A stretch of DNA of 36,376 nt. It comes from a virus. The notes under the pieces are model-generated. The model was not told the origin of the DNA. It saw only the letters and a program-made list of their open reading frames with translations, and did not search any database. Below are positions 12,878 to 19,079 of the stretch, in pieces. The stretch spans positions 1 to 36,376 of the IMG/VR virus record IMGVR_UViG_3300005527_000138. One strand, 5' to 3'. Positions within the stretch are counted from its first letter, which is position 1. Each line of letters opens with the position of its first letter. The position numbers and the translations under genes are program-made.

Positions 12878-12909
12878 CTTTTGAACTGGCCGTTACCCCG
12901 GTTCAAAAG
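12878..12909. repeat. Perfect 9-bp inverted repeat CTTTTGAAC...GTTCAAAAG
   Basis: The arms are identical over 9 bases with a 14-base spacer. It lies between the terminator of the 12992 gene and the hairpin before the ThyX-like promoter. No T tract follows, so it may be a protein-binding operator or an RNA element rather than a terminator. Confidence 0.6.
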
Positions 12910-12947
12910 CGTAGTGCAATATACGCAATATCCGGGATATTTCAAAT

Positions 12948-12977
12948 AAAAAAGGGCGCAAAGTTGCCCCTGCGCCC
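12948..12977 (-). terminator. Terminator of the recombination operon
   Basis: Minus strand: GGGCGCA and TGCGCCC make a 7-bp stem, followed by TTTTTT. It lies 15 bases after the stop of the 12992-13297 gene. Confidence 0.8.
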
Positions 12978-12991
12978 CGATGCAAGTTAAA

Positions 12992-13297
12992 TCACACTAT
13001 GTAGTCTTGCTCGGTTGATGTGTTAACAATGCGGATTTTCGCCTCAATCGCCGTTAGTTCAATGGACAGCCGGGATATATCCGCGACGGCCTGAGCGTGG
13101 TCAGCTTTGAGGATACTAAGCAGGTAACTTTGCGCCTCCTCAAAGGTATCAAAAAGGCTATCACCCTCCCCCATGTACACCGTGTTTCTTTTCTTGATGC
13201 GGGTTAGGGTACACTTTTCCCGGCCAACATGCCAGTAGGTTTTATCTGTTTCTACCAAGTGAATTGCCATGTGTCTGTTTTTTATCGTGATTGACAT
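12992..13297 (-). CDS. Hypothetical protein
   Basis: I start at ATG 13297 (MSITIKNRHMAIHLVETDKT), 101 residues. The longer frame overlaps a hairpin and the RecE-like stop. A second ATG at 13270 is also possible. The N-terminal half is beta-rich and basic (YWHVGREKCTLTRIKKRNTV). The C-terminal half is a long helix (LFDTFEEAQSYLLSIL, then HAQAVADISRLSIELTAIEA). It is the last gene after RecT and RecE-like genes, so a recombination or DNA role is possible. No family recognised. Confidence 0.58.
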   Translation of the reverse strand: MSITIKNRHMAIHLVETDKTYWHVGREKCTLTRIKKRNTVYMGEGDSLFDTFEEAQSYLLSILKADHAQAVADISRLSIELTAIEAKIRIVNTSTEQDYIV

Positions 13298-13309
13298 GTG
13301 CTTTGTTTT

Positions 13310-13337
13310 TAAAAAGCAGGGGCGCACATGCCCCCGC
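13310..13337 (-). terminator. Hairpin with T tract between the RecE-like gene and the next ORF
   Basis: Minus strand: GCGGGGGC, 6-base loop, GCCCCTGC (one A-C mismatch), then TTTTTAAAAA. It sits 16 bases after the RecE-like stop and 13 bases before the ATG at 13297, so it probably attenuates expression of the downstream ORF. Confidence 0.65.
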
Positions 13338-13353
13338 TGAACTATGGAAAAAA

Positions 13354-14157
13354 TCAAAAGTTAAAGAATCCTTCGCTGTCACCCCAAAACTCCGGTCCCA
13401 TGTCTAATCCCTCCATGTTGCAGCGATGTGCAGCGGCTATCAGTTTGCGCCACTCCCAGACTGCCTGCTCCCGTGCGTCCCTGGATATTCTAAATGGCGT
13501 AACGTAGCCCTCGTTATCAACCGCGATGATATAGTAGTCAACGGGTACATTGTTGAGGTCATACAGGTGGCAGTATATCGCCGCCTGGAGGTCGTATTTG
13601 TTGTGACGTATCTGTGCGCGAACAAGCTGTTCGCCGCTCCTGCTGCCCATGCGCTTCAAATCCCAGATAACCGCATTACCGTTTCGGTCAATGCCCGTCG
13701 CGTCCATGATGCCACGGTGTTTGAAGCCCTTGAAGAAGTATTCAACGGGTTGTTGAAACTTGAACTTATCGGGGTTCATAAGCCCCTGAAACGCGACGGT
13801 GCTGTTATTGCGCACGGATTCTGCTAAGAACTCGGCCTCTGCGCGTTGTTCTTCGGTGATAGTGATACGCCCGTTTATCGAAGCCTGAACAGCCTCCCAA
13901 TGGGCTATCTGTGCCACGCTTTCGGGTGATGGCTTCTTCGCCTCTAATTGCGCCTTAGTAGGCTTCTTTAGGCCCTCCGGCATTACGAAAAAGCGCGTAT
14001 CAAATGTGTCAGGCTCGAACAAAAGGCAGTCCAACAAAGTACCCTCGTCCATTGCGCGGGTGCTTTTTTTGGTTTCTTCGATGTAGCGCTTTAACGCCAA
14101 CGGGGAGTGCGCCAGTTCTTTTAGCCTGGTAAAGGATAGGTGTGTGATATTATTCAT
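13354..14157 (-). CDS. RecE-like PD-(D/E)XK exonuclease
   Basis: 267 residues. The opening HLSFTRLKELAHSPLALKRY is the N-terminal helix typical of YqaJ/RecE/DUF3799 nucleases, followed by AMDEGTLLDCLLFEP. Nuclease core at ~residues 150-170: HRGIMDATGIDRNGNAVIWDL-K with the catalytic D...D-x-K (strictly WDLKRM), then QAAIYCHLYD with the Gln of the family. It would degrade one strand of linear dsDNA 5' to 3' to give single-strand tails for the Bet-like partner. Its start overlaps the end of recT by 8 bases, consistent with a matched exonuclease-annealase pair. Confidence 0.85.
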   Translation of the reverse strand: MNNITHLSFTRLKELAHSPLALKRYIEETKKSTRAMDEGTLLDCLLFEPDTFDTRFFVMPEGLKKPTKAQLEAKKPSPESVAQIAHWEAVQASINGRITITEEQRAEAEFLAESVRNNSTVAFQGLMNPDKFKFQQPVEYFFKGFKHRGIMDATGIDRNGNAVIWDLKRMGSRSGEQLVRAQIRHNKYDLQAAIYCHLYDLNNVPVDYYIIAVDNEGYVTPFRISRDAREQAVWEWRKLIAAAHRCNMEGLDMGPEFWGDSEGFFNF

Positions 14158-14935
14158 CTTCGCCCTCCTTTTCCGCTGCGTCCAGGGCTTTTATTTCGTT
14201 AGCGCGTTGGGTGAACATGGCGGCGTGTGCCTTGTATGCCGCATTTGACTTGTAAAGTAGTGCAAGCATTTCGAGGGTACTGCACATCTCTATGTCGGTT
14301 TGTAGGGCTTCGAGGTCAACGCCCTTTGCCGGATCGATTTCTGCAGCGGATACCGTCGTATCCTCGAACGCTGCTTTCTCCTCCTCGATATGGAGACCGC
14401 TCAATTCATCGCTAAAGGCCATTTTAAGCGCCTTTGCACGGGCGCATTTGGCTATCATGTTAAACGGCATAACCGCCGCCTTCGAGTAATTGTCGCGTCC
14501 GGCCTGGACGGATGGGTAATATTCAGCGAAAAGAACCGTGGCCGTGAACGGGCAGCGGATACCTCCTATGATTGCCCATACCGTAACTGTGCAGCTGACA
14601 GGCAACTCCTTTGCAGCCTTTAGTTCGGCTGCTGTTTTGTACCCGCCGTTTGAATCCCGGTTGTACTGCTCCTCATCCACGCCGGCAAACCGCCCGGTTC
14701 TGGCTGCCTTTTGTTGCAGGCCGTCAATACCAACTATGGTATGGTATTGCGTACCATTCTTGGTATTGTAGGCTACCAAATAGATTTCTTTCTTAAACGG
14801 TGAAAGCCCGTGCTGCCTGCAACTTTCAGCGAATACCTCAACTTGCGCCGGAGGTGTACCCGTTGGTATTACCCCGGCCTGCGCCAGGGTCTCAATTTGC
14901 GCGGGGGTGATACCCGCTGTTTTGACTACTTCCAT
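14150..14935 (-). CDS. Bet/RecT single-strand annealing protein
   Basis: 261 residues. Family motifs: VEVFAESCRQHGLSPFKKEI, YLVAYNTKNGTQYHTIVGID, GLQQKAARTGRFAGV (~residues 35-90), and a later MIAKCARAKALKMAFSDEL segment near 165-185. The last ~60 residues are acidic and unstructured-looking, a possible contact with the host SSB or the partner exonuclease. It anneals complementary single strands during recombination-dependent replication. It is the first gene of the leftward early operon, with a TATATTTG -7 box and a palindrome-like operator just upstream. Confidence 0.9.
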   Translation of the reverse strand: MEVVKTAGITPAQIETLAQAGVIPTGTPPAQVEVFAESCRQHGLSPFKKEIYLVAYNTKNGTQYHTIVGIDGLQQKAARTGRFAGVDEEQYNRDSNGGYKTAAELKAAKELPVSCTVTVWAIIGGIRCPFTATVLFAEYYPSVQAGRDNYSKAAVMPFNMIAKCARAKALKMAFSDELSGLHIEEEKAAFEDTTVSAAEIDPAKGVDLEALQTDIEMCSTLEMLALLYKSNAAYKAHAAMFTQRANEIKALDAAEKEGEDE

Positions 14936-15050
14936 AATGCGTTTGGATTGCGTGAAAAAATTATTTACAGTGCAAATATAGAAAAATATTTATCAACGTG
15001 TATATTTTTTCAATACTTTTTATATCTTTGCAGAAACAATTTAAAAACAC
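14936..15050. promoter_or_regulatory. Divergent promoter/operator region
   Basis: The leftward -7 box is TATATTTG (14980-14973), overlapped by TTTACAGTGCAAA (14964-14976), a near match to the palindromic operator at 10504 and 11001. The rightward -7 box is TATCTTTG (15023-15030), 20 bases before the ATG at 15051. Neither has a clear TTG -33 element. The region is AT rich. It separates the leftward recombination operon from the only rightward unit, so it is the main control point of the early genes. Confidence 0.68.
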
Positions 15051-15221
15051 ATGAAAAAACAGAAAGAAGTCAAGTTATCCGCCATTATGTTCAAGGTCTC
15101 GCAAAGGGTCAAAGATTCTTTGCGCGAAGAGGCCAAAAGACAAACCGAAATCAGGGGGTATAAGGTCACTATGACCGCCCTCTTTGTTGAACTCGTATCC
15201 GGGCTGCGTCAATCAGCCTAA
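15051..15221 (+). CDS. Ribbon-helix-helix (Arc/CopG-like) regulator
   Basis: This 56-residue protein (MKKQKEVKLSAIMFKVSQRV, then KDSLREEAKRQTEIRGYKVT and MTALFVELVSGLRQSA) has the ribbon-helix-helix pattern: a short basic strand (KLSAIMFKVS), helix A (QRVKDSLREEAKRQTE), a turn, and helix B (TMTALFVELVSGL). Such proteins bind palindromic operators as dimers. It is encoded on the plus strand directly across the divergent promoter from RecT, so it may control the leftward operon through the TTTACxGTGxAAA sites. The gene is short enough to be missed by default gene callers. Confidence 0.75.
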   Translation: MKKQKEVKLSAIMFKVSQRVKDSLREEAKRQTEIRGYKVTMTALFVELVSGLRQSA

Positions 15222-15250
15222 TTTTCACAACCAACCAACACAATCCAACC

Positions 15251-16039
15251 ATGAAAAACTTTCAAAACAGTGCGTTCGAGGATATCTACTCCTCTATCAC
15301 CAACAACATGCCTCAACTTGTATTCTTCGGCATTATCGTAACCTATGGCATCACCGCCGCGCTCAACATCCATTTTATCCCATTGCCCGTTTGGGTGTCT
15401 ATCCCTGCGGCTATCGCAATCCAATTCGGGCGTTTTGCGGTCGTGTTCATGGACTTCTTGAATCCGACGGGTCAGCGCTCCAAATGGCCGCCCATTATCG
15501 CCACCGTCGCCACCGTCGTAGCTATCGTGGAATTGGGCTTTAGTATCCAGGATATACAGATTAGTGAAGGTTGGAACGCCGCCCGATATTGGTCTGTGTT
15601 CTTGTTTGGTACGATGCTTATCAGCTTCGGGTACATCCTGGAACTAAACTTCATAACGAAGGGTGCAGAGGCTTATGGCATGACGATGCGAAACGTCGGA
15701 GGCGCAACATTACGCAATATCGAAAAGCAGTCCGTTATGCGGGATGATTACCGCCCTACCCTGGCGACCGTAACCGCTGAAACGAAACGTGAGGCGAAAC
15801 GACCGGAGATAATGCGTGAGTTGCGTGAAAAGCAAGAAGCCCGAGAAACAAACGAAAACCACGTTTCAACTAAGTTGCAGGACGCCGAAGTGATTAAGGC
15901 AGCCATACGCAACGAGAAAGCAAAGTTGCGGGCGTATCGTTACAAAGAAATTAACGGCGTAGGTAGTCCGGATACCGTTGCAGCGGGGATCGCCCGCGCA
16001 ACGTCCGAGATAGAGCGCCTTCAATCTATGTTGCCATAA
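15251..16039 (+). CDS. Four-helix membrane protein with cytoplasmic coiled coil
   Basis: 262 residues. Four predicted transmembrane helices in residues ~18-140 (PQLVFFGIIVTYGITAALNI; VWVSIPAAIAIQFGRFAVVF; IIATVATVVAIVELGFSI; YWSVFLFGTMLISFGYILEL). The remaining ~120 residues are charged and helical (MRELREKQEARE, VIKAAIRNEKAKLRAYRYKE) and should face the cytoplasm. It follows the RHH gene by 29 bases and ends in a strong terminator, so the two form a bicistronic rightward operon. Candidates are a superinfection exclusion factor, a membrane anchor for replication, or an early takeover protein. No family recognised. Confidence 0.7.
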   Translation: MKNFQNSAFEDIYSSITNNMPQLVFFGIIVTYGITAALNIHFIPLPVWVSIPAAIAIQFGRFAVVFMDFLNPTGQRSKWPPIIATVATVVAIVELGFSIQDIQISEGWNAARYWSVFLFGTMLISFGYILELNFITKGAEAYGMTMRNVGGATLRNIEKQSVMRDDYRPTLATVTAETKREAKRPEIMRELREKQEARETNENHVSTKLQDAEVIKAAIRNEKAKLRAYRYKEINGVGSPDTVAAGIARATSEIERLQSMLP

Positions 16040-16072
16040 AGTAATGTTTTCATATACGCATGGTTTTCTTAG

Positions 16073-16102
16073 CCCCGTCGGTATCCCCGGCGGGGTTTTT
16101 TT
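16073..16102 (+). terminator. Terminator of the rightward operon
   Basis: CCCCGTCGG and CCGGCGGGG make a 9-bp stem (one T-G pair), followed by TTTTTTT, 33 bases after the stop at 16039. Confidence 0.9.
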
Positions 16103-16110
16103 ATGCCCAT

Positions 16111-16138
16111 AAAAAAGCCCCCACCAATCGGCAGGGGC
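16111..16138 (-). terminator. Terminator of the leftward late operon (convergent)
   Basis: Minus strand: GCCCC...GGGGC stem, 12-base or longer loop, then TTTTTT. It lies 26 bases beyond the metallophosphoesterase stop and faces the rightward terminator, insulating the two units. Confidence 0.82.
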
Positions 16139-16164
16139 AACCAAAACGCAATCCAATGAGAAAA

Positions 16165-17001
16165 CTATAAAAGATGTGCTGTATATTCTATGTGGTTGTT
16201 GTTAAATACGCTTTTCATACGCTTCAAAACTATCTCGATACCCCCCAGGCTTTTAGGCGGATGCCCCTTTTCGGTTGCCCAACCTGCGCCCGCTGTGTAT
16301 TCGTCTTTGTACGTGCCCAACTTGAGGTGCAGTTGTTCCTTTAGACTTTGTTCGCCCGTCAATGTATTGAAGCGCGCCCGTTGAATGGGGAAGATATTGC
16401 GGTCGTGCGTGTGTCCTGATACTACTATATCAGCATCCGGCAAATATACCGCTTTTCGGGATGCCTGGATAACGTCCTTCGTAACCGGACCACCACCGCC
16501 GTACCCGTGGTGATAACTCATAACGGTTTTCGTTTGCCCGCTCTTGATGCTTGCACGAAATGTTATCCAACCCTGGTACGTTGCGGTCTCGCAGCCTACA
16601 ATCTTTGCAAAGCGACCTATCAAATCGGTCTCCATTCGCTTTAGGATGCTTGTTTCGTGGTTGCCAGGGGTAACCAATAGCAGGTTATCTTTATACGGCT
16701 CGAAGTACGCCGCACAATCTTCTACGATTGCGTCCAGGTAGTTGACTACGTTGTGTTCCGGTCTTATGCTTTCTTTGTTCCCGCGTGGGTCGTATTTGCC
16801 CTGCATAGCGCAAAACAGATCGCCGAAAATAAATATGCCCGCATGATTAGTACGGGCGTATTCGAGGTGCTTTTTTAGCAGCACCCTATCGCAATGGGGA
16901 TTATCCCAGTGAACATCTGAAAGCAACAAAAAGCGCTTCCCCGCTGCGGATGCGTCGTAGTCAACGAATACAGAATAGGGTTGCGCTTTTGTTGCTTTCA
17001 T
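16165..17001 (-). CDS. Calcineurin-like metallophosphoesterase
   Basis: 278 residues with the full metal-binding set: SDVHWDNPH (Asp ~29, His ~31), FGDLF (Asp ~61), PGNHETS (Asn-His ~112), YHHGYGGGG (~164) and SGHTHDRN (~196-200). It is soluble and acts on phosphoesters of unknown type. Related phage proteins may act on nucleic acids or nucleotides. It is the last gene of the late transcript, 4 bases after the 17006 gene and followed by a terminator. A lysis role is not supported by motifs. Confidence 0.85.
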   Translation of the reverse strand: MKATKAQPYSVFVDYDASAAGKRFLLLSDVHWDNPHCDRVLLKKHLEYARTNHAGIFIFGDLFCAMQGKYDPRGNKESIRPEHNVVNYLDAIVEDCAAYFEPYKDNLLLVTPGNHETSILKRMETDLIGRFAKIVGCETATYQGWITFRASIKSGQTKTVMSYHHGYGGGGPVTKDVIQASRKAVYLPDADIVVSGHTHDRNIFPIQRARFNTLTGEQSLKEQLHLKLGTYKDEYTAGAGWATEKGHPPKSLGGIEIVLKRMKSVFNNNHIEYTAHLL

Positions 17002-17005
17002 GGGG

Positions 17006-17542
17006 CTATTTTCTTACAGCATCAAAGACGAAGTCTAAGGCTTTTTCAACGAATACTTTCAAGTCGGGTGAAGCGTTGGCCTTATCCAGGATAGGGCCAA
17101 GTACGGCGTACTTCGCCAGTTCTTCAAGTTCTTCGCCCTGGATAGCCTCTTTGAAGTACGCATCCAGTTGCGCTTTGTTGTCCTTGTTTTCGTCGGTGTA
17201 CATGCGAAGGATGCGCACCGCGTTCAACTGTGCGAAGTCCAGCAGCGCAAAGTGCGCCGGATCTTTGGTGTTGGTCAGCACGTGGTCAGCAGCCTTTTCT
17301 ACGAAGTTGGCCAGGTCGGTGTTGATCCACTTCAGGATAATCGCCCGCACCTGTTCAGCGTTCGCCGGATTATCGTCGTTGAGGGCTTCCAAGAGTTGCC
17401 GCACCAAAGGGAAGACAAGTTTGATACCGTCCTCCACCATCGGGTTTTGCACCTTCTTTTCTACCATGCCTTCCGTGAAGTTCAACCCCAGGTTGGCAAC
17501 CGCTTTGACCACGTCCGAGATGGGTCTTTTGTCTTTGCTCAT
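17006..17542 (-). CDS. Helical hypothetical protein downstream of the holin-like gene
   Basis: 178 residues, almost wholly alpha-helical by composition, with no membrane segment or signal: an N-terminal KRPISDVVKAVANLGLNFTEGMVEKK, then helices including LVRQLLEALNDDNPANAEQV and LANFVEKAADHVL. It overlaps the holin-like gene by 4 bases. The two proteins could interact, but I find no motif. Function unknown. Confidence 0.62.
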   Translation of the reverse strand: MSKDKRPISDVVKAVANLGLNFTEGMVEKKVQNPMVEDGIKLVFPLVRQLLEALNDDNPANAEQVRAIILKWINTDLANFVEKAADHVLTNTKDPAHFALLDFAQLNAVRILRMYTDENKDNKAQLDAYFKEAIQGEELEELAKYAVLGPILDKANASPDLKVFVEKALDFVFDAVRK

Positions 17543-17883
17543 TTTATTTTGAATTTTTTGGTTACGAAGTTCAGTACTATCTCCAAAACCGCCTTTGGGT
17601 CTTTCGCCACTTGCTCAAATACCCCTATCACCACATCCAAAGCCCGCATCCCCAACACCCCCAACATAAAGCCTACTGCGCGGTCAGGTAGTTGCACCTG
17701 CGTCAATGTCAGTACAGCCTCGGTCAAGTATTCAGCGGCGAACGCACCGCCGATGATGATGGCGAGGGCTTCCCAGGGTGAACGTTTCTTTTCGCCCAAC
17801 ATCCAGGATAGCACACCGCCAATTGCGCCCGATGCGAAAACATCTATGCTGTCGGGAGTTGGCTTAAGGTCTTGGAGTTCCAT
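17539..17883 (-). CDS. Putative holin
   Basis: 114 residues with two or three membrane-compatible helices: GAIGGVLSWMLG, then EALAIIIGGAFAAEYLTEAVLTL, and RAVGFMLGVLGMRALDVVIGVFE. The C-terminus is basic (VTKKFKIK). Size, topology and the place next to an endolysin fit a class I or II holin, which forms holes so that the endolysin reaches the cell wall. It overlaps microprotein C by 20 bases. No exact family match. Confidence 0.6.
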   Translation of the reverse strand: MELQDLKPTPDSIDVFASGAIGGVLSWMLGEKKRSPWEALAIIIGGAFAAEYLTEAVLTLTQVQLPDRAVGFMLGVLGMRALDVVIGVFEQVAKDPKAVLEIVLNFVTKKFKIK

Positions 17884-17980
17884 TGTTTTTGTTTTTCTTT
17901 TCCGCGTTCAGATTCACAAACACCCATAGCCCTATGAAGAGCAATAGCGTGTACATTAATATGAACTCGTAAAGGGTCAT
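17864..17980 (-). CDS. 38-residue membrane microprotein C in the lysis cassette
   Basis: ATG at 17980, TAA at 17864. The N-terminal helix (MTLYEFILMYTLLLFIGLWV) spans the membrane once, followed by a basic tail (NLNAEKKNKNNGTPRP). It overlaps the endolysin stop by ATGA and the holin-like gene by 20 bases, so the three are coupled. By position it could be an antiholin, pinholin-like or lysis regulator protein. It has the same length and layout as microproteins A and B (4563-4785). Confidence 0.65.
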   Translation of the reverse strand: MTLYEFILMYTLLLFIGLWVFVNLNAEKKNKNNGTPRP

Positions 17981-18429
17981 GCTTTTATCTTTTCTTCCAG
18001 CCAATGCCGACAAACCGCCCACGCGTTAGGTGACGTGTTAGAATACTCCCATATCGCCGGGCTTGTTCTTTTTGGGTCGTCGTCGGTGTGAATGGTGTTG
18101 GCCATTATCCCGAACCGTCGAAACCCAGCATCCCAAAGCGCCTCCAGGAATACCAGCCAATCTTCCAGGGTGCGAAATCCAGCGGTGGGGGCTAAGTCCA
18201 CCGCATACCCGTTTTCGTGTGCGCTGTTCTTTACCGCGCCCGGATAGCTTCGCCTGATCCGTTCGGCTGCTTTCACCGTCCTGAACCCGTGGCGGATGGT
18301 GATGGGCTTTCCGTATATCTCCCTGGCAGAATCAAGTTTCAGCAGGGTAGATACACGCATGTGTTTTCCCGTGCCTGGTTCGCCCTGTGCGTCGAACTCC
18401 GCAATGTTGAAATGCTTAATGCTTATCAT
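17977..18429 (-). CDS. Endolysin, M15 family peptidase (VanY/L-Ala-D-Glu type)
   Basis: 150 residues. Family features: FNIAEFDAQGEPGTGKHM at the N-terminus, RVSTLLKLDSAREIYGKPIT then IRHGFRT, and the zinc site SAHENGYAVDLAP (His ~72, Asp ~79), followed by GIMANTIHTDDDPKR with the third His (~113). The M15 family cuts peptide bonds in peptidoglycan stems. There is no signal peptide, so it needs a holin. It heads the lysis cassette, 3 bases after the upstream secreted protein gene. Confidence 0.87.
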   Translation of the reverse strand: MISIKHFNIAEFDAQGEPGTGKHMRVSTLLKLDSAREIYGKPITIRHGFRTVKAAERIRRSYPGAVKNSAHENGYAVDLAPTAGFRTLEDWLVFLEALWDAGFRRFGIMANTIHTDDDPKRTSPAIWEYSNTSPNAWAVCRHWLEEKIKA

Positions 18430-18432
18430 GCC

Positions 18433-19068
18433 TTACTTCTTTAACCGGATGATGAACTGCTTATTGATGTCCGAGTACACCCGTGGCGCTATCCTGTACA
18501 CGTCCGTGTTGTCCGATGCTGTCGGATAACCTACGATACGCAACATTGTATCTGCGAAGATAAAGATACGATACCCTTTACTACCAAACAACAACCGCAC
18601 GTTACCGTTAGCAGCCTTCACAATGTCGCCCGGTACAGCGGCGGCTGTGCCTACCTTTACAGTTACGTCGCCTATCAGGTCGCCCTCAAATAATCTTTGT
18701 ATAACTGCTGCCATGCTGCCTAATCCGACGGTATCCGTTTGGGTGTGCATCAACTGCCATTCCCTGATTGCTTGAGGCTTTTCAATCACCCGTGCCGCAT
18801 GATAGGATAGTTGCCGGATAGCGTCTATTTCCTGCCCCGTTACCGCGTTTAGTGCCGTTGCGCTATCACCTAACAACCGCACTTGCGTATCGCTTTCCCC
18901 ATTCGTGTACAAGTACATCGTATGCTGAAAGTATTGGTACGTCGTTGTTGTCGTCGTGCCTGTCGTGGTGTACATGGCCTGTCGGGTCAGCCAAGCGGAA
19001 TCCCTTAACAATTCGCGCTGTGCGATTGCGAAATAGGGTAGAAGGATGAAAAGAAAGATGTATTTCAT
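18433..19068 (-). CDS. Secreted protein of unknown function between fibre and endolysin
   Basis: 211 residues. The N-terminus (MKYIFLFILLPYFAIAQREL) is a Sec signal peptide, with a probable cut near AIAQ. A TTTGTTTTTTYQ run (residues ~35-45) follows, then a mostly beta mature part, ending FIIRLKK. Signal peptides are unusual in tail-region proteins, since virions assemble in the cytoplasm. Two other genes in the structural module share this feature (19080, 29963). It may be a periplasmic tail cofactor, lysis cofactor or surface protein. No family recognised. Confidence 0.65.
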   Translation of the reverse strand: MKYIFLFILLPYFAIAQRELLRDSAWLTRQAMYTTTGTTTTTTYQYFQHTMYLYTNGESDTQVRLLGDSATALNAVTGQEIDAIRQLSYHAARVIEKPQAIREWQLMHTQTDTVGLGSMAAVIQRLFEGDLIGDVTVKVGTAAAVPGDIVKAANGNVRLLFGSKGYRIFIFADTMLRIVGYPTASDNTDVYRIAPRVYSDINKQFIIRLKK

Positions 19069-19079
19069 ATTGTTAATTT

